A stretch of DNA of 64,000 nt from Polaribacter marinaquae (GTDB lineage: Bacteria > Bacteroidota > Bacteroidia > Flavobacteriales > Flavobacteriaceae), in assembly GCF_038019025.1 (NCBI RefSeq), contig NZ_CP150496.1:2744001-2808000 (forward strand), read 5' to 3'. The position numbers were made by a program, and so were the translations under genes. The notes below the pieces were generated by a model. That model searched no databases. It saw only the letters and a program-made list of their open reading frames with translations, and was not told the origin of the DNA. How positions within the stretch are numbered: the stretch's first letter is position 1; every line of letters begins with the position of its first letter. Shown one piece after another: positions 43,407-52,968 of this stretch.

Positions 43407-45290
43407 ATGAAAATTTATCAAAGCCTTGTGCTTTTATTTGTGCTAACATGTACACAAATATTACAATCTCAAAATTCTTTAGGGTTTACTTTTCCTGCTA
43501 CTAACGCAGAGAGAAATCAAAAATGTAGTTATTTTACAAATGCTTTTAGACAAAAACCTAAAGAAGTTGGTTTTGGAATTAAAAGAGAAGGAAATAATTT
43601 ATATTTTACTACTAATAATAAAAAATGGTTTACTGCTCTATTTAAAAAATCAGGAGATGGTATTGCTATTGATGTGGTTTCTAAGTCTAGATATAAATGT
43701 GAAAATGAATTAGATGCTTCTCAAATTAAAGGAACCGTTTTACCTGCAGTTTTTGCACAGAAACTATTAAGAGGTTTTAAAAAAGTTACTGGTACTAATA
43801 GTTTTAGAACATTAGTAGGTTCTGTACCTGCTGCTTTGGCAAAAGAAGAGTTAGAGTTTAATATCTTATTTCTAAACAACAAAGCATTATGTAGATATCA
43901 AACTACTTACAATTTAGATTCTTATGGTTGGGATTTGTTAGATATGGGTGTTTATTTAGATTCATTAACCTATAAAGATAAAAGCATCAACACTTCAGAT
44001 AAATTTATTACAAAATATAAAACTTTAAAGTTTGTAATACCTTTTCAAAAGAATAAATACGACTATTCATCAGAAGATATTAAGCCGTTATATGATAGTT
44101 TAAGATTAACAGATTTTAATATTAAAAAGATAAATATTAAAGCTTACGCATCGATAGAGGGTAGTTTAAAAAGAAATATAGAACTCCAAGAAAAAAGAGC
44201 CAATAGTATTGTAAAATCTTTACAAACTTTTCAAAAACCAAATATAGTTACAGAGATTTCGTCTTCAGAAAATTGGGTAGAATTTTTAAATGATATTTCT
44301 AAAACAAAGTATAAAAGTTTTAAAACTTTGCCAAAACAAACAATTAAAAATAAGGTTGTTGGCGAAGTTTCAAAAGATTTAGAAAAATATTTACAAAAGC
44401 ATCGAAAAGCAGTTGTGATATTAGAATTAGAGCGAAAAGACAAGTATAAAAATATGTCGAAAGAAAAGTTGGTAGCAACATTTAACGATCTTGTTCTAAA
44501 AGAAAATATAGAAGAAGCTTTAGTAGTGCAGAATTCTATTTTTGAAAAACTTAAAAGAGAAAGTTCGCCAGATTTATTAAATACTTTAAATGTACCTAAA
44601 CAAAGAAAATTTGTACCAATTCTTAATAAGAATAGTATTTATAAGTATATATTAAACTTAAGTTATGCTAAAATTGCTTTTGATGAACTAAAAAAAATCG
44701 AAAAGTTAGATCCTAAGAATAGAAACATAAAGTATAATTTGATAGTTGTAAAGTTTATCATTTGGAAAAATAATTGGGAAAAAATCGAAGCAAATTCGTT
44801 TAAACAAGAAATTTTAAAGTTAAAATCTTACGGAATCAAACAACATTTAATTGATAGAATGTTGGTGAATTTTCATATTGTAAAAGCAGAAAAAGATATG
44901 AGAGCTAGAAAGTACGATGAAAAAGATGCTTCTGTAGAATTTATTATAGATACTTACGAAAACTTTAATTTATCGAATTACGATTATCTAAGTTTAGCAC
45001 AATTTTTAACTTATTATGCAAACACAGATGAAGCTACAGAGGTTTTAGATGAAAAAGTAAAAACAATTACCATAGATGAAGATTTACTTTTTTATTATTT
45101 AAATTTAACAATAGTAGATGAGTACGCTGTAGATTCTCAAAATTACAGAACAATCATGTTAAATGCTATCGAAATGAATAGAGACCGTTTTTGTAAGTTA
45201 TTTAATTCTTCTTTAGAAGATGGTGTTACTTTTCAATTACTAGAAAATAAATATTTAAGAGCTACTTACTGCGAGAATTGCACTAAATAG
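43407..45290 (+). CDS. Secreted protein with OmpA-like domain and helical repeats
   Basis: 627 aa with a signal peptide (about residues 1-22). The middle (about 205-345) resembles an OmpA C-terminal-type domain: AYASIEGSLKRNIELQEKRA followed later by KHRKAVVILELERK, similar to the peptidoglycan-binding domain in which a RxxxV helix and an Asp/Arg pair hold diaminopimelate. The last 280 residues are helical and look like degenerate TPR units. The N-terminal 200 residues are beta-rich and unrecognised. The probable place is the periplasm, associated with the cell wall. The exact family is not recognised. Confidence 0.7.
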   Translation: MKIYQSLVLLFVLTCTQILQSQNSLGFTFPATNAERNQKCSYFTNAFRQKPKEVGFGIKREGNNLYFTTNNKKWFTALFKKSGDGIAIDVVSKSRYKCENELDASQIKGTVLPAVFAQKLLRGFKKVTGTNSFRTLVGSVPAALAKEELEFNILFLNNKALCRYQTTYNLDSYGWDLLDMGVYLDSLTYKDKSINTSDKFITKYKTLKFVIPFQKNKYDYSSEDIKPLYDSLRLTDFNIKKINIKAYASIEGSLKRNIELQEKRANSIVKSLQTFQKPNIVTEISSSENWVEFLNDISKTKYKSFKTLPKQTIKNKVVGEVSKDLEKYLQKHRKAVVILELERKDKYKNMSKEKLVATFNDLVLKENIEEALVVQNSIFEKLKRESSPDLLNTLNVPKQRKFVPILNKNSIYKYILNLSYAKIAFDELKKIEKLDPKNRNIKYNLIVVKFIIWKNNWEKIEANSFKQEILKLKSYGIKQHLIDRMLVNFHIVKAEKDMRARKYDEKDASVEFIIDTYENFNLSNYDYLSLAQFLTYYANTDEATEVLDEKVKTITIDEDLLFYYLNLTIVDEYAVDSQNYRTIMLNAIEMNRDRFCKLFNSSLEDGVTFQLLENKYLRATYCENCTK

Positions 45291-45297
45291 ATAAGTT

Positions 45298-46806
45298 TTA
45301 TAAACTTAAAAGCTCTTCTATAAACTCTCTAGAATTAGACAATCTTGGTACTTTATGTTGTCCGCCAAGTTTGTCTTTTTTCTTTAACCAACTATAAAAC
45401 AAGCCTTCTTTAGCTAAATGAACTTTAGGAGGCATTAATGTAATATTTAAATAACGTTTAGCTTCGTAATCAGAATTTATAGACTTTAAAGCATTGTCTA
45501 AAACTTCAGAAAAATACCCCATAGATTCTGGTTTATTAATAAATTCAATAATCCATTCATGGCCACCTTTTTCTTTTCCTTGCATAAAAATTGGTCCAAC
45601 GGTATAATCTGCAATTGTTGCAGCTGTTTTTTCACAAGCCAATTTAAGAGCATCTTCTACATTTTCGATATTTAATTCTTCACCAAAAACATTAATATAA
45701 TGTTTGGTTCTACCTGTAATTTTAATTCGATAAGGTTCTAAAGATGTAAATCTAATTGTATCACCAATTAAATAACGCCATAAACCACCGTTTGTAGTAA
45801 TAACTAGTGCGTAATCTATATCTTTTTTAACATCAGCTAAAGTAATTGCATTCGAGCTTTCACCTTTATATTCGCTCATCGGAATAAATTCATAGAAAAT
45901 TCCGTAGTCTAACATCAACAATAATTCCTTCGAATTATTTCTGTCTTGTATTGCGAAGAATCCTTCGGAAGCATTGTAGATTTCGTAGTATTTAAAATCG
46001 GATTTTGGTATGATTTTTTTGTATTGTTCTCTATACGGATTAAAGTTAACACCACCATGAAAATAAACTTCTAGATTGGGCCAAACTTCTAAAATATTGT
46101 CTTTGCCAGAGCGTTCTAAAACACGATTTAAAAGAACCAACATCCAACTTGGCACACCAGCTAAACTTGTAATATTTTCGTTAATAGTTTCATCAATAAT
46201 TGCATCCATTTTTGTTTCCCAATCGCTCATTAAAGCAACTTCTTGACTCGGTGCTGAACTAAAATCTGCCCAAAAAGGCATGTTTTCGATGATAATTGCA
46301 GACAAATCGCCAAAATAAGAGCCATTGTCTTGGTAAACTTCCGAGCTTCCGCCCAAACGCAAGCCTTTACCAGTAAAAAGTTGGGTTTTAGGGTTGTTGT
46401 TTATGTATAAACACAACATGTCTTTACCAGCTTTCATATGGCAATATTCTAACGCATCATCAGAAACGGGTATAAATTTACTTTTAGCATTTGTTGTACC
46501 ACTCGATTTTGCAAACCATTTAATGTGCGATGGCCAAAAAATATTTTGTTCGCCTTTTCTACAGTTTTCTATAAGTGGCTCAAATGTTTCGTATTTCTGA
46601 ATCGGAACATGTTTAGCAAAATCTGCATGATTTTTAATAGAACTAAAATGATGTTCTTTACCGAAAGAAGTTTGTTTGGCAGTTTGAATCAATTTTAAAA
46701 GCAATTCATTTTGTACATCTTTTGGGTACTTTAAAAACAGTTCAATTTGGTGTTTTCGTTTCTTCAAAAACCAAGAAATTATAGAATTGATAATCTGAAA
46801 AGCCAT
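45298..46806 (-). CDS. GH3 family acyl-adenylating protein
   Basis: 502 aa member of the GH3 (auxin-responsive promoter type) family of the ANL adenylating superfamily. Visible are the nucleotide-binding motif SSGTTNAKSKFIPVS (about residues 106-120), YNASEGFFAIQ and TGRTKHYINVFGEELN. Plant GH3 enzymes join amino acids to acyl acids; the bacterial substrate is unknown and auxin is not implied. It is divergent from the DUF2797 gene with 82 nt between, and converges on the upstream-numbered gene ending at 45290 with 7 nt between. Confidence 0.9.
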   Translation of the reverse strand: MAFQIINSIISWFLKKRKHQIELFLKYPKDVQNELLLKLIQTAKQTSFGKEHHFSSIKNHADFAKHVPIQKYETFEPLIENCRKGEQNIFWPSHIKWFAKSSGTTNAKSKFIPVSDDALEYCHMKAGKDMLCLYINNNPKTQLFTGKGLRLGGSSEVYQDNGSYFGDLSAIIIENMPFWADFSSAPSQEVALMSDWETKMDAIIDETINENITSLAGVPSWMLVLLNRVLERSGKDNILEVWPNLEVYFHGGVNFNPYREQYKKIIPKSDFKYYEIYNASEGFFAIQDRNNSKELLLMLDYGIFYEFIPMSEYKGESSNAITLADVKKDIDYALVITTNGGLWRYLIGDTIRFTSLEPYRIKITGRTKHYINVFGEELNIENVEDALKLACEKTAATIADYTVGPIFMQGKEKGGHEWIIEFINKPESMGYFSEVLDNALKSINSDYEAKRYLNITLMPPKVHLAKEGLFYSWLKKKDKLGGQHKVPRLSNSREFIEELLSL

Positions 46807-46888
46807 AGAAATTCGTAAGTTTGTTTAGTACGATTTTTATGCAGTTTGCAATTTAAAATCGAAGTTTAAAAATACTAAAATTTGTGAG

Positions 46889-47680
46889 ATGATTTACCAA
46901 GGAGTTTTAAAAAAAATGATGACCGAAAATGCAGAGGAAATTCAGTATTATTTAGATATGAAAACTGATTTTTTAAACATGAACCAGTTAATTAACAAAG
47001 AAATATCTTTAAGTTTTGTTACTTACGAGTGTTTAAATTGTGGTTTAGAAAAAACCATATATAGACAAGGTTTTTGTAAATCTTGCTTTTTTGAAACGCC
47101 AAATGCTGGTGATTGGATAATGAAACCAGAATTAAGTAAGGCACATTTAGATGTTGAAGATAGAGATTTGGCCTACGAAAAAAAGGTGCAATTACAGCCG
47201 CATATTGTTTATTTAGCTAATTCTAGTAATGTAAAAGTTGGTGTTACAAGAAAACAACAAGTACCAACCCGTTGGATAGATCAAGGTGCGCATGAAGCTA
47301 TAGAAATTGTAGAGGTGCCAAATCGATATTTAGCTGGTATTACAGAGGTTGCATTAAAAGAACATGTTGCAGATAAAACCAATTGGCGTAAAATGCTTAA
47401 AAATGATATTGAAGATGTAAACTTAGTCGAGTGGAGAGAGAAGTTAAAAGAGTTTATACCAGAGGAAGCAAAAGAATATTTTATCGAGAATAATTCTGAA
47501 ACAAACATCAATTTTCCTGTACGTAAATATCCAGCAAAACCTAAAAGTTTAAACCTTATTAAAACCCCTAAATATACAGGTAAATTAGTTGGTGTAAAAG
47601 GGCAGTATTTAATCTTTGATGACGAAACTGTTTTTAACGTTAGAAGTAATGAAGGTCTGGTTGTAAGTATCGAGGTTTAA
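46889..47680 (+). CDS. DUF2797 protein with zinc-ribbon
   Basis: 263 aa cytoplasmic protein. It carries a four-Cys motif CLNCGLEKTIYRQGFCKSCFF (CxxC, 14 residues, CxxC; about residues 50-70, split here as CLNCG and CKSCF), then a GIY-YIG-like stretch HIVYLANSSNVKVGVTR followed by RWIDQGA. The LANSSNVKVGVTR ... RWIDQGA pattern resembles a GIY-YIG nuclease core, but whether it is active is not clear. Function unknown. It is divergent from a GH3 gene. Confidence 0.85.
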   Translation: MIYQGVLKKMMTENAEEIQYYLDMKTDFLNMNQLINKEISLSFVTYECLNCGLEKTIYRQGFCKSCFFETPNAGDWIMKPELSKAHLDVEDRDLAYEKKVQLQPHIVYLANSSNVKVGVTRKQQVPTRWIDQGAHEAIEIVEVPNRYLAGITEVALKEHVADKTNWRKMLKNDIEDVNLVEWREKLKEFIPEEAKEYFIENNSETNINFPVRKYPAKPKSLNLIKTPKYTGKLVGVKGQYLIFDDETVFNVRSNEGLVVSIEV

Positions 47681-47690
47681 ATTTGAATTG

Positions 47691-48272
47691 ATGAAAAATT
47701 TTATAAACCTTGCTTTTTTACTTTTATTATTTGTTTTTCCAGTTTCTGGACAAGAACTTTTAGAAGGACAAAAAAGATGGAGTGCAACCGAAAAATTATC
47801 TTTAGAAGATTATAGTATTAAAAAAAACTATGATGATGCTATTCTTAGTCAGTTTTTAATCTCATACGAATCTAAAGGTTTCGATTTTTTTAAAAAAAAT
47901 CTGAATAGTAGAGTTGAGAATATTTTTATTGGGAAAGGTTCTTATATAGATACTACAAAAATTAATAACTTAGAGAAGCAACTAGAATTTCAGCAATTGC
48001 AGTTCGATTTAGCAGAAATACAAGCAAGAAAATTTAGAAAAAGGCTTTTTTTGGGAAAAAAGAAGTTAGTTAAGGGATTTGAAGTGATGAAATTAATTAG
48101 TAATGAAATATCGAATGAGTTTGCCGAAATTCGAATGAGATTCATAAATGAAACAAATAATGGTAATAATTTAAAGGTTTTAGAAGTTTGGAAATCGAAG
48201 GTGAAGAGTGAGTTGAAGGAATTAAATGAATTTCGCTTTGAAAACAGAAAGAAAATAAAAAAACGAGACTAA
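47691..48272 (+). CDS. Small secreted hypothetical protein
   Basis: 193 aa from the ATG at 47691 (a TTG lies one codon upstream). A Sec signal peptide ends near residue 20 before Gln. The mature part is highly charged and helical, with a coiled-coil-like stretch (NNLEKQLEFQQLQFDLAEIQ, about 100-120). No family recognised. It lies 10 nt after the DUF2797 gene and 22 nt before the nitrilase, so all three could share a transcript. Confidence 0.75.
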   Translation: MKNFINLAFLLLLFVFPVSGQELLEGQKRWSATEKLSLEDYSIKKNYDDAILSQFLISYESKGFDFFKKNLNSRVENIFIGKGSYIDTTKINNLEKQLEFQQLQFDLAEIQARKFRKRLFLGKKKLVKGFEVMKLISNEISNEFAEIRMRFINETNNGNNLKVLEVWKSKVKSELKELNEFRFENRKKIKKRD

Positions 48273-48294
48273 TAGTTTACGATAATTAAGAATT

Positions 48295-49248
48295 ATGAAA
48301 AACAATTTACTAAAAGTTGCATTGGCACAAATTTCACCGGTTTGGTTAAACAAAGAAAAAACAATCGAAAAAATACAAAAATCGATTGTAGATGCTTCAA
48401 AGGAAAATTGTGAACTCATTGTTTTTGGTGAAGCTTTGCTACCAGGATATCCGTTTTGGGTCTCTTTAACAGATGGTGCTGCTTGGGATTCTAAGGTTCA
48501 AAAAGAAATTCATGCACATTATGTTAGAAATTCAATTACCATAGAAAAAGGCGAATTAGATGCTATTTGCGATTTAGCTAAAGAGTATAAAATTGCTGTC
48601 TATTTAGGAATTATGGAACGTGCTCAAAATAGAGGCGGACATAGTATTTACGCTTCTTTAGTTTATATCAATGCTGATGGAATTATAAAATCTGTCCACA
48701 GAAAATTACAACCAACGTACGAAGAACGTTTAACTTGGGCGCCTGGAGACGGAAATGGTTTACAAGTACATCCGTTAAAAGAATTTACCGTTGGAGGCTT
48801 AAATTGCTGGGAAAACTGGATGCCTTTACCTCGAACTGCTTTATATGGTTTAGGCGAAAATTTACATATTGCTGTTTGGCCTGGTAGCGATTACAATACA
48901 AAAGATATTACACGATTTATAGCAAGAGAATCTCGTTCTTATGTAATTTCTGTATCTAGTTTAATGAGCACAAAAGATTTTCCTACAGAAACACCGCATT
49001 TAGATAAAATACTAGAAAAAGCACCTGCTGTTTTAGCAAATGGAGGTTCTTGTATTGCTGCTCCTAACGGAGAATGGTTGGTTGAACCTGTTTTACACAA
49101 AGAAGGTTTAATTATCGAAACTTTAGATTTTAATAGAGTTTTAGAAGAAAGACAAAACTTTGATGTTGTTGGGCATTATTCGAGACCAGATATTACCAAA
49201 TTGCAGGTAAACAGAGAAAGACAAAGTACTGTTTCTTATAAAGATTAA
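48295..49248 (+). CDS. Nitrilase-type carbon-nitrogen hydrolase
   Basis: 317 aa cytoplasmic enzyme of the nitrilase branch. The catalytic triad is Glu46 (FGEALLPGYP), Lys137 (HRKLQPTYEERLTWAPGDG, Lys in HRKLQP) and Cys171 (GGLNCWENWMP). The residues around the Cys and the WAPGDG motif fit true nitrilases rather than amidases or beta-ureidopropionases. It would convert a nitrile to a carboxylic acid and ammonia; the natural substrate is unknown. It ends 2 nt before yjbQ. Confidence 0.92.
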   Translation: MKNNLLKVALAQISPVWLNKEKTIEKIQKSIVDASKENCELIVFGEALLPGYPFWVSLTDGAAWDSKVQKEIHAHYVRNSITIEKGELDAICDLAKEYKIAVYLGIMERAQNRGGHSIYASLVYINADGIIKSVHRKLQPTYEERLTWAPGDGNGLQVHPLKEFTVGGLNCWENWMPLPRTALYGLGENLHIAVWPGSDYNTKDITRFIARESRSYVISVSSLMSTKDFPTETPHLDKILEKAPAVLANGGSCIAAPNGEWLVEPVLHKEGLIIETLDFNRVLEERQNFDVVGHYSRPDITKLQVNRERQSTVSYKD

Positions 49249-49250
49249 GT

Positions 49251-49673
49251 ATGATTTTTGAACAAAAGGAAATTCGACTAAAACCTTATGCAAGAGGTTT
49301 TCATTTAATTACTGATACAATTATAGCGGAATTTCCGGCATTTAGTAAAATTGAAAAAGGAATTTTAAAGATATTCATAAAGCATACATCTGCCAGTTTA
49401 ACTATAAACGAAAATGCAGATGCTACAGTAAGATCAGATTTTGAAAAACACATAAATATTTTAGTGCCAGAAAATGCGGCTTATTACGAACATATTTACG
49501 AAGGTAGCGATGATATGCCAGCACATATTAAAGCATCACTTTTAGGCTCTTTTGTAGAAATACCCATAACCAAAGGAGTGTTAAATTTAGGTATTTGGCA
49601 AGGTGTTTACTTAGGAGAACACAGAAATAATGGTGGTTCTCGTTCTATTGTTGTAACAGCTTTTGGTGTTTAA
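49251..49673 (+). CDS. yjbQ: YjbQ (UPF0047) family protein
   Basis: 140 aa cytoplasmic protein of the UPF0047/YjbQ family, described as a secondary thiamine-phosphate synthase. The conserved segments IFIKHTSASLTINENAD, HIYEGSDDMPAHIKASLLG and GIWQGVYLGEHRN hold the metal-binding His residues. It starts 2 nt after the nitrilase gene. It meets the HAD gene end to end 3 nt away with no terminator between. Confidence 0.93.
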   Translation: MIFEQKEIRLKPYARGFHLITDTIIAEFPAFSKIEKGILKIFIKHTSASLTINENADATVRSDFEKHINILVPENAAYYEHIYEGSDDMPAHIKASLLGSFVEIPITKGVLNLGIWQGVYLGEHRNNGGSRSIVVTAFGV

Positions 49674-49676
49674 TAG

Positions 49677-50480
49677 TTAAGCCTTAGCTAATTTTTCTAA
49701 AACACTTTCTACTCCAAAATTATCATTACTTGTAGTCGCATAATTTGCAATTTCTGTGATGTCTTTATGAGCATTTTCCATTGAAAAACTAAAAGCAGCT
49801 TCTTTTAGCATTTCAATATCGTTATGGTAATCACCAAAAACCATGGTTTCTTTTTTAGAGACATTTAATAAGTTTTGCACTTGTCTTAAAGCATTGCCTT
49901 TATTGGCTTTGTCTGTAGAAATATCTAACCAATTTTTACCAGAAACTTTTAAAAGATATTCATTTTCTAAATGTTTTATTGCTGGTAAAATATAAGCTTC
50001 TGATGATTTAAAGTTATATACCGCTATTTTTAAAATAGGAGTGTGTTTTACAACATCTAATAAGTCGTCTACTTTGTTATAATTATGGTAATATTCTTTA
50101 AAATAACCAATAAATCGCTCGTCTTTACTTTCTATAAAAGCAGCGTCTTTGGTACATAAAACAAAATTGGTATCTTCTATGTCTCTTAAAATCGGAATAA
50201 TTTTCTGAATCTTAGAAGCTTCTAAAGATTCTTGTAGTAATATTTTATCTGCTTTTTTTGCAATTGCTCCATTTTCTGCAATAACATAAATATCATCTTT
50301 AATTGTAGCTAATTTATCTACAATACTGTGGTATTGTCTTCCGCTAGCGGCACAAAATGTGATGTTTTTTTCTTGTAGTTTTTTAAAAAGTTCGAAAAAT
50401 AACGGACTAACTTCTCCTTTTGAGTTTAGTAGTGTTCCGTCCATATCAGAAACTACTAGTTTTACGTTACTTAAATCCAT
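49677..50480 (-). CDS. Cof-type HAD hydrolase (sugar phosphatase-like)
   Basis: 267 aa cytoplasmic phosphatase. HAD motif I is SDMDGTLLN (nucleophile Asp12, acid Asp14), motif II includes CAASGRQYHS, motif III Lys is in DKANKGNAL and motif IV is MVFGDYHNDIEML. The large type C2B cap marks the Cof/YidA group, which acts on sugar phosphates. It lies 4 nt after the LacI-type regulator gene, so the two form one operon. Confidence 0.92.
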   Translation of the reverse strand: MDLSNVKLVVSDMDGTLLNSKGEVSPLFFELFKKLQEKNITFCAASGRQYHSIVDKLATIKDDIYVIAENGAIAKKADKILLQESLEASKIQKIIPILRDIEDTNFVLCTKDAAFIESKDERFIGYFKEYYHNYNKVDDLLDVVKHTPILKIAVYNFKSSEAYILPAIKHLENEYLLKVSGKNWLDISTDKANKGNALRQVQNLLNVSKKETMVFGDYHNDIEMLKEAAFSFSMENAHKDITEIANYATTSNDNFGVESVLEKLAKA

Positions 50481-50484
50481 TTAT

Positions 50485-51513
50485 TTAAGATTTTTTAGTA
50501 GAGTTTCGTTCTACTAAATCTGTTTTAATAATTACCGTTTTAGGTTGGTCTTTAGGAGCCGCTTTGTTTTCTAATCTTTCAATTAATAGTTTTGCTGCAG
50601 TTGCGCCCATTTTTTCTCCATGCTGACTCACAGTAGTCATTTTTGGTTGAGAATGTCTCGCTAAAATTCCGTTAGAAAAACTAACAACGGCAAAATTTTC
50701 GGGTACTTTTAAACCTTTTTTCTGTGCAATTTTCATTGCTGCAATTGCAGAAGATTCGTCTGTCGCAATCACTGCATCTATTTCATTTGCATCAAAAATA
50801 GGAGCTAAAATACTTTCATATTTTTTATAATCTTCTTCAATAATATTTATAATTAGTTTATTATTCACCGGCAAACCAGCTTTTTCTAAACCTTTTAAAT
50901 AACCTTGATGTCTTTTTTTACCAATTTCTAAATTGCTAATTGTAGAGATAAATGCAATATTTTTACTACCAGCTTTAGCTAAGTATTTTACAGTTTTAGA
51001 AGCACCTTTAAAATCGTCTGTAATAACTTTATCGCAATTAATAATTTCTGCAACTCTATCAAACATTACAATGGGTGTGCCATTGTCTAAAATATCTTCG
51101 CAATGTTTAAAGTCGTTTTTTAACACGGTTTCTTCTGCCAAAGAAAGTATAAATCCATCGATACTTCCGTTAGAAAGCATTTCCATAGTTTCTACTTCCT
51201 TGTCATAAGATTCGTTAGAAATACAAGAAATAATTTTATAGCCTTTTTCGTTGGCAACTTTTTCGATACCATTAAATACCTGTGCAAAAAAGTAGTTTAA
51301 CATATTTGGTATAATAATACCAATTGTTTTTGTAGACCTGTTTTTAAGGCTTAACGCATTAAAGTTAGGTTTGTAGTTGTTTTCTTTTGCGTATTTCTGA
51401 ATTTTTTCTTTAGTACTTACGCTAATTTCATAACTGTCGTTCAGCGCTTTAGAAACCGTTGAAATAGATACACCAAATTGTTTAGCTATGTCTTTTATTG
51501 TAAGTCTTTTCAT
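50485..51513 (-). CDS. LacI family transcriptional regulator
   Basis: 342 aa from the ATG at 51513; a longer reading begins with TTG at 51537 but adds eight residues before the conserved start. The helix-turn-helix is KRLTIKDIAKQFGVSISTVS (residues 2-21), followed by the hinge and a periplasmic-binding-protein-like ligand domain (about 60-335), with TKTIGIIIPNM and PENFAVVSFSN. It should respond to a sugar or sugar phosphate. No sugar transporter or catabolic gene is adjacent other than the HAD phosphatase. Confidence 0.93.
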   Translation of the reverse strand: MKRLTIKDIAKQFGVSISTVSKALNDSYEISVSTKEKIQKYAKENNYKPNFNALSLKNRSTKTIGIIIPNMLNYFFAQVFNGIEKVANEKGYKIISCISNESYDKEVETMEMLSNGSIDGFILSLAEETVLKNDFKHCEDILDNGTPIVMFDRVAEIINCDKVITDDFKGASKTVKYLAKAGSKNIAFISTISNLEIGKKRHQGYLKGLEKAGLPVNNKLIINIIEEDYKKYESILAPIFDANEIDAVIATDESSAIAAMKIAQKKGLKVPENFAVVSFSNGILARHSQPKMTTVSQHGEKMGATAAKLLIERLENKAAPKDQPKTVIIKTDLVERNSTKKS

Positions 51514-51579
51514 ATATGGTAAAAAATTAGTGACCAAAATACAAAAAACTCAGTAGATAAGAAGAAGTTCGCTGTAATT

Positions 51580-52968
51580 TTACAATTTCTTCATTTTATA
51601 GTCTTGCCAAAGTTCGTAACTTATAAAAGAATAAAGCACAAAATACTCTAAGAAAACAATAGATAAGTTTTCTTGCCAAGGTGTATTTGCATAGGCTTGA
51701 TACGTTAAAATTATTAGTAAAGACCAAACTACCGGAAACTTGTATTTTGTAAATACACTTAAAATTAACGGAGTAGCAACGTACCAAGGGTGCACAGTTG
51801 TTGCGGTAAAATAATAAAAACACAAACCAAATAGCATCGCAGTAATTAACTGAATGCTGCTTTTGTTTTTTCTAAAAAAAGTTACATACAGTAAAAAAAG
51901 TATTGTTAAAACAGGTGTTATTTTACCAATGATAGCAATTTCGTTGTAACCTCTAAAAAAGTAGCCAATTTCTCGAAAGATATAGTAAAAACTTGCATTA
52001 AATTCAAAGTTACGAAACCACAAACCAACCGAATTAGAATAGTTGTGAATTAATTCTGATGAGAAAAATGGTAAGAATAACAAAGCTGTTACAATTAAAA
52101 TGATACTATTAAATGCTATGAATTTTAAGAGCCCTTTAAAATTGATTTTAAAACCCAACCAGTTTTCTTTTGCTTTAAAATTAACTTTGCTATATACAAA
52201 CCATTGAAAAAATAATGGTAAAAATAACAACGGAATTAATTTTACCGATACTGAACATGCAATTAATATGGCTGCAAAAATCCATTTTTGCTGTTGCAAT
52301 TTATACAAGGCCCAAACTAAGAAAAAGAGCATTACAGATTCGAAATGTAGATTACCAGTCATTTCTATAATAATAAATGGATTTAATACATACCAAAAAA
52401 TGTTTTTAATTGGTAAGTTTAGATTTTGTAGAAGTTTTTTTCCGAAGTATAGAATTCCTAAATCTGCTAAAATAATTAGCGTTCTTAAAACAATTACAGA
52501 TCCGAAGATGCTCTTACTAGCAAATAGTGCAGCAATTAAAAAACATAACTGATTTAATGGCGGATAATTGGTGAAATGACTTCCGTTTAAAGAACCCATA
52601 CCAGCATACAGCTCTTTGGCATCTGCAATGGGCTGTATGTTTTGTTGGATAAAAGTTTCTGGTAAAGATAAATACGGATTAAAGCCGTTTAATAGCATTC
52701 TTCCATCCCAAATAAATCTATAAAAATCTTGTGATAGATTCGGAATCGAGAATAGAAAAACCAAGCGAAATAGAATGGCTATTGCAGCTAATGTTTCAAA
52801 AGAAGTTTGTTTGTTTTTTATCAGTATAAAAAAACCGGTAAACAAAGAAAACCATAAAAAACACACGGTATAAAAAGCAGTTCTTTCAATAAAATAAGCA
52901 AAAAGAAAATAAGCAATTATACTTAAACAAACTGCAAATGCTGTGGTGTATTTTTTTAAAAAAGCCAT
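51580..52968 (-). CDS. Multi-pass mannosyltransferase-like protein (GT87/DUF2029 type)
   Basis: 462 aa polytopic membrane protein with about 11-12 membrane segments. The loop after the second or third segment has DFYRFIWDGRMLLNG, which includes the Asp-containing pattern of GT-C lipid-linked sugar transferases, and GSHFTNYPPLNQL follows. It would transfer a sugar from a polyprenyl-phosphate sugar to a lipid or glycan acceptor outside the membrane. It is the last gene of a four-gene operon; its start shares a base with the preceding stop (TAATG). Confidence 0.82.
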   Translation of the reverse strand: MAFLKKYTTAFAVCLSIIAYFLFAYFIERTAFYTVCFLWFSLFTGFFILIKNKQTSFETLAAIAILFRLVFLFSIPNLSQDFYRFIWDGRMLLNGFNPYLSLPETFIQQNIQPIADAKELYAGMGSLNGSHFTNYPPLNQLCFLIAALFASKSIFGSVIVLRTLIILADLGILYFGKKLLQNLNLPIKNIFWYVLNPFIIIEMTGNLHFESVMLFFLVWALYKLQQQKWIFAAILIACSVSVKLIPLLFLPLFFQWFVYSKVNFKAKENWLGFKINFKGLLKFIAFNSIILIVTALLFLPFFSSELIHNYSNSVGLWFRNFEFNASFYYIFREIGYFFRGYNEIAIIGKITPVLTILFLLYVTFFRKNKSSIQLITAMLFGLCFYYFTATTVHPWYVATPLILSVFTKYKFPVVWSLLIILTYQAYANTPWQENLSIVFLEYFVLYSFISYELWQDYKMKKL

